The notes under the pieces were generated by a model. The model was not told the origin of the DNA. It saw nothing but the letters and a program-made list of their open reading frames with translations, and did not search any database. Positions 8,680 through 18,041 of a DNA stretch of 64,000 nt are shown here, one piece after another (within the stretch, counting starts at the first letter, position 1; every line of letters starts with the position of its first letter). Source of the stretch: Arthrobacter sp. AFG7.2. Lineage in GTDB: Bacteria > Actinomycetota > Actinomycetes > Actinomycetales > Micrococcaceae. Made by a program: the position numbers and the translations under genes. The stretch covers positions 186,001-250,000 of the forward strand of contig NZ_PJMB01000002.1 in the NCBI RefSeq assembly GCF_002892835.1, read 5' to 3'.

Positions 8680-10098
8680 CTAGATCCTGGCCGCAGGGGT
8701 GGCGTCGGCAGAAGCTGCAGCCGCCGCGGCAGCATGGGTTTCTGCCACCTTGTCCACGGAATCGCGGAGTTCAGGGTAGTGCCCGGCTGCTGCCTTGACC
8801 GCGTTCGGGACGAGGTGGAGGTTCCGCGCAGCGAGCTGGCGCTCGTCATCACTCGGCTCGGGAACGGTCTGCCCCTTGGCAAGCACTGTGATCCCGGAGT
8901 CGGTGACCTTGAAGCCACGGGCACGGTCCAGGTCCGCGTCCAGGCCGATCGCTGCCCCTGCGGGCACTTTGACGTTCTTGTCGATAATGGCGCGGTTGAT
9001 GACCGCTCCCTCGCCGACCTGGACTTTGTCCATGAGGACGGAATCAATGATCCGGCTGCTGGTGGCCACATAGACGTCATTGGACAGGACGGACCCCTCC
9101 ACAATGCCACCGGAAATCACCACGCCGTTGGAGACGATGGAGTCCAGGGCGGTGCCTACCGTGTTGTGCTGGCCGCGGACAAACTTCGCCGGCGGGGAGA
9201 TGCTCTGCCTCGTGTAGATGGGCCACTCGGAGTTGTACAGGTTGAAGACCGGCAACGGCGAAATGAGGTCCATGTGGGCGTCGTAGAAGGAGTCGATGGT
9301 GCCGACGTCGCGCCAGTAGGTGCGGTCACGTTCCGTGGAGCCGGGGATGTCGTTGAGGGTGAAGTCGTACACGTCTGCTTCGCCCTGGTTGACGAAGTAG
9401 GGAATGATGTCCCCGCCCATGTCGTGCTTGGTGTCCAGCCGCTCCGCGTCAACATGGAGCGCAGCCACCAGCGCATCGGCATCAAAAACGTAATTGCCCA
9501 TGGAGGCAAGGAACTGGGACGGATCAGCCGCGAGGCCCGGGGTGCTGGAAGGCTTCTCCACGAACGCCGAAATCTTCTGGGGGTTGTCCTGGTCCACCTC
9601 GATGACGCCGAACTGGTCCGCCATGTGCAGGGGCTGCCGGACGGCGGCCACCGTTGCCTTGGCGCCGCTGTTCACGTGCTGGGCCACCATCTGGGCAAAG
9701 TCCATCCGGTACACGTGGTCCGCGCCGACCACCACTACGATGTCCGGGTTGGCATCATGGATGAGGTTCAGCGACTGGTAGATGGCGTTGGCACTGCCCA
9801 GGAACCAGCTCTTGCCTACACGCTGCTGGGCCGGTACCGAGGCGACGTAGTTGCCCAGCTGGGTGGACATCCGCCAGGTCTCCGAAATGTGGCGGTCAAG
9901 GCTGTGCGACTTGTACTGCGTCAGCACCACGATCTGCAGGTAGCGCGAGTTCACAAGGTTGGACAGCGCGAAGTCGATCAGGCGGTAGCTCCCGGCAAAG
10001 GGCACAGCAGGTTTGGCCCGGTCTGCCGTCAGTGGCATCAGCCTGTTTCCCTCGCCGCCTGCGAGGACAATGGCCAGGACTTTTTTGTTCAACGGCAT
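8680..10098 (-). CDS. glgC: Glucose-1-phosphate adenylyltransferase
   Basis: Makes ADP-glucose from glucose-1-phosphate and ATP, the committed step of bacterial glycogen synthesis. The 472-residue protein opens with [20 protein letters not shown], the nucleotide-binding loop, followed by [17 protein letters not shown], and later has the sugar-phosphate site segment [10 protein letters not shown] and a left-handed beta-helix C-terminal domain ([20 protein letters not shown]). The ATG at 10098 is chosen over an upstream in-frame start at 10146 because GGAG lies eight bases before it and homologues begin here. The C-terminus carries an Ala-rich tail ([20 protein letters not shown]) beyond the usual end. 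It diverges from glgA across a 93-bp region. Confidence 0.94.
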   Translation of the reverse strand: MPLNKKVLAIVLAGGEGNRLMPLTADRAKPAVPFAGSYRLIDFALSNLVNSRYLQIVVLTQYKSHSLDRHISETWRMSTQLGNYVASVPAQQRVGKSWFLGSANAIYQSLNLIHDANPDIVVVVGADHVYRMDFAQMVAQHVNSGAKATVAAVRQPLHMADQFGVIEVDQDNPQKISAFVEKPSSTPGLAADPSQFLASMGNYVFDADALVAALHVDAERLDTKHDMGGDIIPYFVNQGEADVYDFTLNDIPGSTERDRTYWRDVGTIDSFYDAHMDLISPLPVFNLYNSEWPIYTRQSISPPAKFVRGQHNTVGTALDSIVSNGVVISGGIVEGSVLSNDVYVATSSRIIDSVLMDKVQVGEGAVINRAIIDKNVKVPAGAAIGLDADLDRARGFKVTDSGITVLAKGQTVPEPSDDERQLAARNLHLVPNAVKAAAGHYPELRDSVDKVAETHAAAAAAASADATPAARI

Positions 10099-10191
10099 AG
10101 TGGTCGCTCCTGTACGCCTTCGTAACTCCCCAAGACAGTCCGGCATGCCCGGACTCCTTCACACTAGAACAGTTATCCGTGAAGGACTACC

Positions 10192-11406
10192 TTGGGTCTT
10201 GTGCGAATAGACATTGTGACTAAAGAGTTTCCGCCTGAGATCTATGGTGGCGCCGGTGTCCACGTGGCCGAATTGAGCAGGGTGCTTAGTAAGCATGTTG
10301 ACCTGCAGGTTCGTGCCTTTGGGGCTCCCCGCGACGCCGACTATCATGGCGCCACCGTGACGTCCTACCAGGTTCCGGAGGACCTTGGCGGTGCCAACGC
10401 CGCCGTGCAGACCCTCGGGGTGGACCTTCGGATCGTGCCGGACGTGGAAGGGGCGGACCTGGTCCATTCGCACACCTGGTACGCCAACATGGCAGGGCAT
10501 CTTGCGTCCCTGCTGCACGGCGTTCCGCATGTCCTGAGCGCCCACAGCCTGGAGCCGCTGCGTCCCTGGAAGGCGGAGCAGCTTGGCGGCGGGTACGCGC
10601 TCTCGTCCTGGGTGGAGAAAACGGCGTATGAGGCCGCGGCAGCCATCATCGCTGTCTCGGAGGGCATGCGGCAGGACATCCTGCGCAGCTACCCGGACGT
10701 CGATCCGGAGAAGGTCAGGGTGGTTCACAACGGCATCGATGTCGAGCTGTGGCAGCGTGACGAGAATGACGACGCCGTCCGCGCCCTGGGCATCGACCCG
10801 GCAAAGCCCAGCGTGGTGTTCGTGGGCAGAAACACGCGCCAGAAGGGCGTCCCCTACCTGCTGCGGGCGGCGGCGAAGCTGCCGGCCGACGTCCAGCTGG
10901 TCCTGTGCCTGGGTGCTGCGGATACTCCCGAGCTGGCTGCGGAGACGGCGCGGCTCATTGAGGAACTGCAAAGCCAGCGGACCGGGGTGGTGCTGATCGA
11001 GCGGATGCTGCCGCGCAACGAGCTCATCCAGGTCCTCAGCCACGCCACCGCCTTCGCCTGCCCCTCCATCTACGAGCCGCTCGGCATCGTCAACCTTGAG
11101 GCGATGGCCTGCGGCGCCGCAGTGGTAGCCAGCGCCACCGGAGGCATCCCGGAAGTTGTGGAGCACGGCCGGACCGGCCTCCTCGTGGACCTTGAGCAGG
11201 TCACGGACGGCACAGGCACGCCCCTCGATCCGGAGAAATTTGTGACCGAGTTTGCAGCAGCCCTCACGGAAGTGGTTTCCGACCCCGAGCGCGCCCGCGC
11301 CATGGGCCAGGCCGGCCGCCTGCGCGCCGAGAAGCACTTCTCCTGGGAATCCATCACCGAAACAACCCTCGAGGTCTACCGCTCGGTACTGCCGGCCCAA
11401 GGCTAG
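10192..11406 (+). CDS. glgA: Glycogen synthase, GT4 family (actinobacterial GlgA)
   Basis: 404 residues with the GT4 glycosyltransferase signature: KEFPPEIYGGAGVHVAELS at the N-terminus, SVVFVGRNTRQKGVPYLLRA at the start of the second Rossmann domain, and the E(x7)E-type nucleotide-sugar site in CPSIYEPLGIVNLEAMACG. This is the short actinobacterial GlgA/GlgM-like form. In mycobacteria such enzymes use ADP-glucose to make glycogen or maltose-1-phosphate; which one applies here cannot be read from sequence. A TTG at 10192 follows GAAGGA with five bases of spacing. GTG 10201 (protein beginning VRIDIVTKEF) is the alternative and matches the usual family start. It is divergent from glgC, consistent with a shared pathway. 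Confidence 0.92.
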   Translation: MGLVRIDIVTKEFPPEIYGGAGVHVAELSRVLSKHVDLQVRAFGAPRDADYHGATVTSYQVPEDLGGANAAVQTLGVDLRIVPDVEGADLVHSHTWYANMAGHLASLLHGVPHVLSAHSLEPLRPWKAEQLGGGYALSSWVEKTAYEAAAAIIAVSEGMRQDILRSYPDVDPEKVRVVHNGIDVELWQRDENDDAVRALGIDPAKPSVVFVGRNTRQKGVPYLLRAAAKLPADVQLVLCLGAADTPELAAETARLIEELQSQRTGVVLIERMLPRNELIQVLSHATAFACPSIYEPLGIVNLEAMACGAAVVASATGGIPEVVEHGRTGLLVDLEQVTDGTGTPLDPEKFVTEFAAALTEVVSDPERARAMGQAGRLRAEKHFSWESITETTLEVYRSVLPAQG

Positions 11407-11437
11407 CGGGTTTCGTCCCGGCGATCATTCCTGATTG

Positions 11438-11484
11438 ACGACGACGGCGCCGCCCCCTCGCAAGGGGAGCGGCGCCGTCGTCGT
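11438..11484. terminator. Strong bidirectional hairpin between glgA and the acyl-CoA oxidase gene
   Basis: A perfect 16-bp inverted repeat (arms 11438-11453 and 11469-11484, ACGACGACGGCGCCGC and its complement) with an inner CCCC/GGGG pair in the loop. It lies between two convergent genes and can terminate both. Confidence 0.85.
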
Positions 11485-11503
11485 TCCTGCAGCCGGCGGA
11501 CGG

Positions 11504-13618
11504 TCAGACCCGCTTCGCGGCCGCTGTCCTGGCCATCAGAACTTTCTCGTCCACGGGCGCCTCGCCGCTGGCGCGCTGGCGGCGGAAGTAGGCCCGTGCC
11601 TCGTCCTGACGCTCCTTCTCGGCGCCGGTGGCAACGGCAGCCCGGACGTGGCCGTCGCCGTATCCGAACGCTTCCACAAGGTCCAGGGCATGCGGGCGGA
11701 TCTTCACCAGCAGCCTGTTGATGTACTCGCCCACGGTCCGGCCGCGCTGCATGGAAAGACGGCCGTTCATGAGGTACCAGGACAAGTTCTTCTCGATCAG
11801 TGACAGGCCGAAAAGGTCCCGCAGCCAGGTCAGGACCACCTTGGTCCCGGGATCTGCCACGTCCCGGAGCGCGTCCGTGAACGCCTCCCACTGCAGCAGC
11901 TCGGCGTGGGCCTGGGCGGCGTCGATCAGTTCGTTCTGGTGCCGGTTGAAAAGAGCCGCGCCCTTCTCATGGGACAGCCGGCCTGTTCCCTTCAGCGCTG
12001 TTGCCGCTTCGGCCACCATGGTCTGCACCCGGTCGGTGAGCAGTGCCCGCTGGCCTTCCTCGTCACGGAGGGCAATGGCAGCCTTCTGCACCGAACCGTT
12101 GTCCGCCATGAACTGGGCCACCTGGCGCAGACCCGTCCGGTGGATTGCGGCGCCGGTGGCCTGGCCTACCACGTAGCGGGCCAGGACGCCGAAGTCCACG
12201 TTCCGGAACTCCTTGGCGTAGTCAGCCAGGAGGCGCTTGGCCACCAGCTGCAGCAGCACCGTGTTGTCCCCTTCGAAGGTGGCATAGACGTCCAGGTCGG
12301 CCCGCAGTGACGCGAAACGGTTCTCGATCAGGAAGCCGGCGCCGCCGCACGCTTCACGGCATTCCTGCAGGGTGTCCAGGGCATGCCAGGTGCTCAGGGC
12401 CTTGAGGGCAGCGGCAAGGGTTTCCAGGTCCTGGCGGTCCTCGTCAGTGTCGTGTGCGCCGGAAAAGACGTCGTCGAACTTTTGCAGCAGCTGTTCGTGG
12501 GCGAATCCGGCGGCGTAGGTGGTGGCGAGCCGGGTGAACAGCCGCCGCTGGTGCCGCTGGTAGTCCAGCAGGACTTCCTCGTCTGTGTGGGAGGACGCGT
12601 TGAACTGGCGGCGCTCGGTGGCATAGCGGATGGCCGCCTGCAGGGCGACCTTCGATGCTGCCACCGCTGCACCGTCCAGCGAGACCCGTCCCTGGACGAG
12701 CGTGCCAAGCATGGTGAAGAACCGCCTGCCCGGGCTCGCGATGGGGGACGTGTAGGTCCCGTCGGCAGCGACGTCGCCGTAACGGTTGAGGAGGTTGGCC
12801 CGGGGGATCCGGACGTTGGTGAAGTGCAGCCGGCCGTTGTCGATGCCATTCAGCCCGCCCTTGACGCCGTCGTCCTCGCCGCCGATGCCGGGCAGGAACT
12901 CCCGGGTTTCCACATCCCGCAGGTCCACGTAGAAGGCGTGGACGCCGTGGTTCACTCCGAGGGTAACGAGCTGGGCGAATACCACGGCGCCAAGGCCGTC
13001 GATGGCGGCGTTGCCGATGTAGTCCTTCCAGGCGGCCCGGAACGGCGTGTGCACCACGAATTCCTGCGTGGAGGGGTCGTAGGTGGCCGTTGTGGCAATG
13101 CTGGCCACGTCCGAGCCGTGCCCCGTTTCGGTCATGGCGAAGCATCCTGGGATGTCCAGGCTCATGATGCCGGGAAGCCACTTCACATGGTGTTCCGATG
13201 TGCCGAGGTGCATGACTGCTGAGCCGAAGAGGCCCCACTGCACGCCTGCCTTGATCTGCAGGGACGGATCGGCCACTACAAGCTCCTCGAAGCCGGCAAT
13301 GTTTCCGCCGTGGTCATCGGCGCCGCCCAGTGCCGCCGGAAAGGCGCGGTGGACGGCCTCATGGTCCACCAGGTACTTCAGCTGGCCGAATACCCTCGCC
13401 CGGTGCTCAGTATGGGTCTGGCCTTCAATTTTGTGCAGGTCAGGCCGGGCGGCCAGGTCCCGGGCCTGAAGCCGGACAGCTGCCCACTTGCCCAGCAGCT
13501 GCCGGCCCAGTCCTTCCACGTCGACGGCGGGCTGGGCCAAGGAGGGGCCGGGTACCGGTTTGGTTGTTGCCGGGGGCCGCTGACCCTTGCCGGCGGGGCG
13601 ATCCACTACTTCAGTCAT
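11504..13618 (-). CDS. Acyl-CoA oxidase/dehydrogenase family protein
   Basis: 704 residues, the size of peroxisomal-type acyl-CoA oxidases and not the ~390 of ordinary acyl-CoA dehydrogenases. FAD-binding signatures are present: CFAMTETGHGSDVASIATTA near residue 160, then the C-terminal domain with CREACGGAGFLIENR and FEGDNTVLLQLVAKRLL, where the Glu of FEGDN is the likely catalytic base by comparison with acyl-CoA oxidases. It would introduce the 2,3-double bond in fatty acyl-CoA, with electrons passed to oxygen. It lies 60 bp after the TetR gene on the same strand, opposite the thiolase operon, so it is probably part of one fatty-acid degradation regulon. Confidence 0.9.
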   Translation of the reverse strand: MTEVVDRPAGKGQRPPATTKPVPGPSLAQPAVDVEGLGRQLLGKWAAVRLQARDLAARPDLHKIEGQTHTEHRARVFGQLKYLVDHEAVHRAFPAALGGADDHGGNIAGFEELVVADPSLQIKAGVQWGLFGSAVMHLGTSEHHVKWLPGIMSLDIPGCFAMTETGHGSDVASIATTATYDPSTQEFVVHTPFRAAWKDYIGNAAIDGLGAVVFAQLVTLGVNHGVHAFYVDLRDVETREFLPGIGGEDDGVKGGLNGIDNGRLHFTNVRIPRANLLNRYGDVAADGTYTSPIASPGRRFFTMLGTLVQGRVSLDGAAVAASKVALQAAIRYATERRQFNASSHTDEEVLLDYQRHQRRLFTRLATTYAAGFAHEQLLQKFDDVFSGAHDTDEDRQDLETLAAALKALSTWHALDTLQECREACGGAGFLIENRFASLRADLDVYATFEGDNTVLLQLVAKRLLADYAKEFRNVDFGVLARYVVGQATGAAIHRTGLRQVAQFMADNGSVQKAAIALRDEEGQRALLTDRVQTMVAEAATALKGTGRLSHEKGAALFNRHQNELIDAAQAHAELLQWEAFTDALRDVADPGTKVVLTWLRDLFGLSLIEKNLSWYLMNGRLSMQRGRTVGEYINRLLVKIRPHALDLVEAFGYGDGHVRAAVATGAEKERQDEARAYFRRQRASGEAPVDEKVLMARTAAAKRV

Positions 13619-13678
13619 GTCAATATCCTTCGTTGGTGCTGACAGATGTCTTGAGGTTTTTGGTGGTTGTCCTGGTGG

Positions 13679-14365
13679 TCATCCCCGGACCGGGGGCGAA
13701 AGCTCCGGGGCTATGCCTACGCAAAGCCAGGCCGTGATCTGCAGTGCCATCGACTCCTGGCCTGGCTTGGCCGGCGAGTCCGGGGTGCTCAGCCACTGTT
13801 CACCGGCGTTCCTCACCAGCCCTATCGCTGCTTTGGGCCAGTAGCCAATGACGGCCTCCCTGCTGTCCCCCAGGTGCGACCTCATGGGGGTTGCAATCAT
13901 CTCGGCCACTGCGTCAAAGAAGTGCCCCAGCGCCCCGGAAACCGCTCCCGACGCACCTTCCGGGTCTCCGCTGCCGTAGCGCGTGACGAAGGTATAGACG
14001 TTTGGGCTGGTGGCCGCCATCTGCAGGTAGGCGGAAACCATGGCCAGCAGCCCTTCACGGGGAGTGTCAGCGCTCTGGGCGGCTTCCTGGATCCGGCGCT
14101 GCATCTGGCTCAGGACAACTTCACCCACGGCCTGCTGCAGCCCGGCTTTATCGCCAAAATACCGGTAGAACACCGATTTTGAGGTGCCTGCGGCGGCGGC
14201 AATGTCCTCCATGGAAGCGTCACTGCCCAGCATGTGAACTGCCCGCCGGGCGGACTTGATCAGCTCGCGGCGGCGTTCCTCCCGGTGGCTCTGCCAGCGC
14301 GATGAGCGGCCGTCAGGGCTGCCGGTTCCGGAGGGCACCGCGGAGCGGGCCTGGTCGTTGTTCAC
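13679..14365 (-). CDS. TetR-family transcriptional regulator of the fatty-acid module
   Basis: 228 residues. The helix-turn-helix is clear: ASMEDIAAAAGTSKSVFYRY near residues 50-70, followed by FGDKAGLQQAVGEVV; the rest is the variable ligand-binding domain. The GTG at 14365 (VNNDQARSAVPSG) is chosen because the next bases upstream are a palindrome; the frame remains open further but would read through that site and into the thiolase gene. The start codon abuts the palindrome, so the transcript may have almost no leader. It is divergent from the thiolase gene and precedes the acyl-CoA oxidase gene, so the likely ligand is a fatty acyl-CoA and the likely role is repression of both operons; this is inference. 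Confidence 0.9.
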   Translation of the reverse strand: MNNDQARSAVPSGTGSPDGRSSRWQSHREERRRELIKSARRAVHMLGSDASMEDIAAAAGTSKSVFYRYFGDKAGLQQAVGEVVLSQMQRRIQEAAQSADTPREGLLAMVSAYLQMAATSPNVYTFVTRYGSGDPEGASGAVSGALGHFFDAVAEMIATPMRSHLGDSREAVIGYWPKAAIGLVRNAGEQWLSTPDSPAKPGQESMALQITAWLCVGIAPELSPPVRG

Positions 14366-14396
14366 GATACCCAGCGTATCAGGTACGCTGGGTATC
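14366..14396. promoter_or_regulatory. Palindromic operator between divergent TetR and thiolase genes
   Basis: A perfect inverted repeat with 13-bp arms, GATACCCAGCGTA at 14366-14378 and TACGCTGGGTATC at 14384-14396, separated by five bases. It fills the gap next to the TetR start codon and ends 30 bases before the thiolase ATG. Its size and place fit a TetR dimer site. Each arm also contains TACGCT, a possible -10 element for both directions; on the minus strand this is seven bases before the GTG, as in leaderless transcripts. Confidence 0.8.
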
Positions 14397-14426
14397 GGTA
14401 ACCGCACGTAACCCGAGGAGATAGCC

Positions 14427-15782
14427 ATGTCCATTGACGGACAGACCACCGCCGGACCTGTAGAACCAGGCAAGGCCGGTACTCCTGCCACGCGCAGGGC
14501 AGTGATCGTCGGAGGAAACCGGATCCCGTTTGCCCGCGCGGGGGGACAGTACGCAAAGTCCTCCAACCTGGACATGCTGACCGCTGCACTGGACGGCCTC
14601 ATTGCCCGGTTCGGCCTGCAGGACGAGCGCATCGGGGAGGTGGCTGCCGGTGCCGTGCTCAAGCACTCCCGGGACTTCAACCTCACCCGGGAGGCCGTGC
14701 TCGGTTCTGCCCTCTCTGCCGAGACTCCTGCCTATGACCTGCAGCAGGCCTGCGCCACTGGCCTGGAGACCGTGGTGGGCCTGGCCAACAAAATCAAACT
14801 GGGCCAGATCGACTCGGCAATTGCCGGCGGCGTGGATTCCGCTTCTGACGCTCCCATCGTGGTGAGTGAGGGTCTCCGCGAAGTGATCCTCGACCTCAAC
14901 CGGGCCAGGACCCTTCCGCAGCGGTTGCAGGTTCTGAGCAGGCTGCGGCCCAAGGACCTTGCCCCGCTGGCACCCGGCACCGCAGAACCCCGGACCGGTC
15001 TTTCCATGGGGGAGCACCAGGCGCTGACCACGGCGCAGTGGAAGGTTTCGCGCGAGGCCCAGGATGAGCTGGCCTTCAACAGCCACCGCAACCTGGCAGC
15101 CGCCTATGAAGCCGGGTTCTTTGATGATCTCGTCACCCCCTACCGGGGCCTTTCCCGTGATGGCAACCTCCGCGCCGATACTTCCTTGGAGAAACTCGCG
15201 ACCCTGAAGCCGGTCTTCGGCAAGAACCTCGGGGCCGGCGCCACCATGACCGCGGGCAACTCCACGCCCCTGACCGACGGCGCCTCCACCGTCCTGCTCG
15301 CTTCCGAGGCCTGGGCAGACGCCCATGACCTGCCAAAGCTCGCGGCCGTGGTGGATGCCGAAGCCGCCGCGGTGGACTTTGTCCACGGCAAGGACGGCCT
15401 GCTGATGGCACCCGTGTTCGCCGTACCCCGCCTGCTGGCCCGGCACGGCCTCACCCTCGCGGACATTGACTTCTTCGAAATCCACGAAGCCTTTGCGGCC
15501 ACGGTCCTCAGCACCCTTGCCGCGTGGGAGGACGAGGAGTTCGGCCGCACCCGGCTTGGGCTCGAGGGTGCCTTCGGCAGTGTGGACCGCTCACGCTTGA
15601 ACGTCAACGGCTCTTCCCTGGCAGCAGGCCACCCGTTCGCCGCTACCGGCGGCAGGATTGCGGCCTCACTGGCCAAGCAGCTGCATGCCAAAGCCGGTGC
15701 GGACGGCCGGCCCGTACGCGGCCTTGTCTCCGTCTGCGCGGCAGGCGGCCAGGGCGTCGTCGCACTTCTCGAATCACTGTAG
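14427..15782 (+). CDS. Acetyl-CoA C-acyltransferase (thiolase, FadA2/FadI-like)
   Basis: 451 residues. The thiolase catalytic residues are all present: Cys in LQQACATGLETVVG near residue 110, His in FFEIHEAFAAT near 353 and the second Cys in VCAAGGQGVV near the C-terminus. It cleaves 3-ketoacyl-CoA to acetyl-CoA and a shortened acyl-CoA, or runs the reverse condensation. A GAGGAG binding site precedes the ATG. It is the first gene of a plus-strand operon with a FabG4-like reductase and a MaoC-like hydratase; the same three functions are grouped in Mycobacterium tuberculosis around fadA2 (Rv0243), fabG4 (Rv0242c) and htdX (Rv0241c), which supports the assignment. Confidence 0.93.
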   Translation: MSIDGQTTAGPVEPGKAGTPATRRAVIVGGNRIPFARAGGQYAKSSNLDMLTAALDGLIARFGLQDERIGEVAAGAVLKHSRDFNLTREAVLGSALSAETPAYDLQQACATGLETVVGLANKIKLGQIDSAIAGGVDSASDAPIVVSEGLREVILDLNRARTLPQRLQVLSRLRPKDLAPLAPGTAEPRTGLSMGEHQALTTAQWKVSREAQDELAFNSHRNLAAAYEAGFFDDLVTPYRGLSRDGNLRADTSLEKLATLKPVFGKNLGAGATMTAGNSTPLTDGASTVLLASEAWADAHDLPKLAAVVDAEAAAVDFVHGKDGLLMAPVFAVPRLLARHGLTLADIDFFEIHEAFAATVLSTLAAWEDEEFGRTRLGLEGAFGSVDRSRLNVNGSSLAAGHPFAATGGRIAASLAKQLHAKAGADGRPVRGLVSVCAAGGQGVVALLESL

Positions 15783-15792
15783 GGGGATCCAC

Positions 15793-17133
15793 ATGACAGA
15801 CACGTACGCACAGCTGGTAAACCACGGCGTTGGCAGGAACGTGGCCAGGAAGCTCGGGCTGCCCCAGCCTGCTGTTCTCCGCCGGTACCAGCCCGGGCAG
15901 CCGTTGATTACGGGGCCCGTCCTGGTCCAGGGAAATACAGCGGAAGCTGACAACCTCGCCGCAGAACTTCTTTCCTGGGACCTCGACGTCCGGAGGCATG
16001 CAGTACCCCGGGAAAAACTGGGTGCCATCATCCTGGCGCTGGACGAGGTATCGCATCCGGGGGACCTCGAAAAGCCCATCCTGTCTGCAGCCGCCTCGTT
16101 GCGTGACCTTGCCCCCAACGGCAGGCTTGTCACCGTGTCCCGCCCGGCGTCGGAGGCTGATTCTCCTGCCGCCGCCGCGGCCCGGCAGGGGGTTGACGGC
16201 TTCCTGCGCTCGCTGGCCAAAGAACTTCGCGGCGGCGCCACCGGTAACGGCATTGTCCTGCAGGAGGGCATCAAGGCCACGAGCCCAAGCGCCCTGGCTG
16301 CGCTCCGCTTCTTCCTCTCCGGCCGTTCAGCGTTTGTTGACGGGCAGTTCCTCACTGTTTCGGGCACCTCGGGAGTACCAGCCAGGGACCCGGACAAGCC
16401 GTTGGCAGGGCGGATTGCGGTGGTGACCGGAGCTGCCCGCGGTATCGGCGCCGCCATAGCACGCACCCTGCACCGCGACGGCGCCTCCCTTATCCTCGTT
16501 GACATTCCGGCTGCCGGTGACCAGCTTGCAGCAGTGGCAAACGAAGTCCGGGGGACCGCACTGCAGCTGGACATCAGCAGGGATGATGCGGGCCAGCGAA
16601 TCATCGCGCACGCCGCCCAGCGTCACGGGCGGCTGGACATTATGGTTCACAACGCGGGCATCACCCGGGACAAACTGCTGGCCAACATGGACCAGGTGCG
16701 ATGGAACTCCGTTATCAGCATCAACATTGCCGCGCAGCTCAGGATCAATGAAGCGCTGCTTGCGTCTGAGTACTTCCGTAAATCCCCGCGTATTGTGTCA
16801 GTTGCTTCCACCAGCGGGATTGCCGGCAACAGGGGGCAGACCAACTACGCGGCGTCCAAGGCGGGGGTAATGGGAATGGTCAGGGCTACTGCTCTGTTGA
16901 TGGCCGGGCATGGCGGGAGCATCAACGCCGTGGCGCCCGGTTTCATAGAAACGGACATGACCGCGAGGATCCCGTTCGCCGTCAGGGAGATCGGCCGGCG
17001 GCTGAATTCGCTGCAGCAGGGTGGCCAGCCAGCCGACGTAGCCGAAACCATTGCCTTCCTGGCCAGCGACGCCGCCGGAGGCATTAATGGAGAGGTTTTG
17101 CGGGTCTGCGGGCAGAACATGGTGGGGGCATGA
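15793..17133 (+). CDS. High-molecular-weight 3-oxoacyl-(ACP/CoA) reductase, FabG4-like SDR
   Basis: 446 residues: an N-terminal degenerate domain of about 210 residues (MTDTYAQLVNHGVGRNVARK) and a C-terminal complete SDR domain. The SDR part has VVTGAARGIGAAIA for NAD(P) binding, NAGITRD, and the catalytic Ser in SVASTSGIAG with YAASKAG supplying Tyr and Lys. This two-domain plan and length match mycobacterial FabG4, an NADH-dependent ketoacyl-CoA reductase. ATG 15793 is chosen, 10 bases after the thiolase stop with AGGGGGATC upstream; the longer open frame to 15658 overlaps the thiolase. Its stop overlaps the next start (ATGA). Confidence 0.92.
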   Translation: MTDTYAQLVNHGVGRNVARKLGLPQPAVLRRYQPGQPLITGPVLVQGNTAEADNLAAELLSWDLDVRRHAVPREKLGAIILALDEVSHPGDLEKPILSAAASLRDLAPNGRLVTVSRPASEADSPAAAAARQGVDGFLRSLAKELRGGATGNGIVLQEGIKATSPSALAALRFFLSGRSAFVDGQFLTVSGTSGVPARDPDKPLAGRIAVVTGAARGIGAAIARTLHRDGASLILVDIPAAGDQLAAVANEVRGTALQLDISRDDAGQRIIAHAAQRHGRLDIMVHNAGITRDKLLANMDQVRWNSVISINIAAQLRINEALLASEYFRKSPRIVSVASTSGIAGNRGQTNYAASKAGVMGMVRATALLMAGHGGSINAVAPGFIETDMTARIPFAVREIGRRLNSLQQGGQPADVAETIAFLASDAAGGINGEVLRVCGQNMVGA

Positions 17134-18041
17134 CCTCCACACAGCCGGTCATCCTGGGGGAGATGCCGTCGCTGTCGAAACTCTACGTGAATGCCGCGGC
17201 ACAGGCAGCACGCCGGCGGCTGCTGGGCACCCACGAAGGGTCTGTCCTGCCGGCCGAAAGCCACGAAGTGCGTGGCGTTACCGTGGACGTTGCCACCCTC
17301 ACCGCCTACCAGCACCTCATTGGTGAGACAGCCAGTGACGTGCTGCCCGCCGGTTTTCTCCACGCGCTCGCCTTCCCCCTGGCCATGAGCGTGATGAACA
17401 GGGACGATTTCCCGTTGCCCCTGCTGGGAATGATCCACCTTCGCAACAGCGTCCAGCAGCGGGTACCGCTCCACTTCTCGGACACCCTGGACATCTCCGC
17501 CAGGGTGGAAAACCTGCGCGGGCACCGCGCGGGCACCCAGGTGGACCTCATCGCGGAAGTCCGCCGCCGCGGTTCTGGCGAAATCTGCTGGCTCGGAATC
17601 TCCACCTATCTTGCGAAGGGAGTCTTCCTGCCGGGAATCGATAAAGCATCCGCTGCTCCCGCCAGGACAGAATTCACGGCACCGGACCCCACCGCGCTCT
17701 GGCACCTGGGGGTTGATACCGGACGTGCGTACGCAGCCGTGTCCGGGGACTTCAATCCCATACACCTGAGTGTTCTGTCCGCCAAGGCGCTAGGAATGCG
17801 CCGGTCCATCGCCCATGGGATGTACCTGGCCGCACGGGCGCTCGCGGACGTGGGCCCGTCACGTGGTGATTCCTTCACGTGGGATGTCGAATTCGATGCC
17901 CCGGTGTTCCTTCCCTGCACGGTTGCCTTGGAGATCAACTCGGTGGAGGACGATGCCGGCGCTTGGAGCCGGTCCGGCTTCGTTGCGTGGAATCCCCGCT
18001 CCGGGCGGCGGCACTTCCACGGCTCCGTGGGCGCCCTCTGA
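17130..18041 (+). CDS. MaoC-like (R)-specific enoyl-CoA hydratase (HtdX/HtdY type)
   Basis: 303 residues, a double-hotdog hydratase. The hydratase-2 motif lies in the C-terminal half: SGDFNPIHLS followed by AKALGMRRSIAHGMYLAARA, giving the Asp and His pair. The N-terminal half (LPLLGMIHLRNSVQQRVPLH) is the non-catalytic hotdog. It adds water to trans-2-enoyl-CoA to give the (R)-3-hydroxyacyl-CoA, which the upstream FabG4-like enzyme could oxidise or form. It overlaps that gene by four bases, and its stop abuts the stop of the convergent FUSC gene with no space between. Confidence 0.9.
   Translation: MTSTQPVILGEMPSLSKLYVNAAAQAARRRLLGTHEGSVLPAESHEVRGVTVDVATLTAYQHLIGETASDVLPAGFLHALAFPLAMSVMNRDDFPLPLLGMIHLRNSVQQRVPLHFSDTLDISARVENLRGHRAGTQVDLIAEVRRRGSGEICWLGISTYLAKGVFLPGIDKASAAPARTEFTAPDPTALWHLGVDTGRAYAAVSGDFNPIHLSVLSAKALGMRRSIAHGMYLAARALADVGPSRGDSFTWDVEFDAPVFLPCTVALEINSVEDDAGAWSRSGFVAWNPRSGRRHFHGSVGAL

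Noticed and set aside
8524..10125. 533-codon plus-strand open frame over glgC
   Set aside because: It is antisense to glgC, which has all of its motifs; no family pattern is present.
14366..14396. The palindrome as a transcription terminator
   Set aside because: It lies between divergent starts and not after a gene, so an operator is the better reading.
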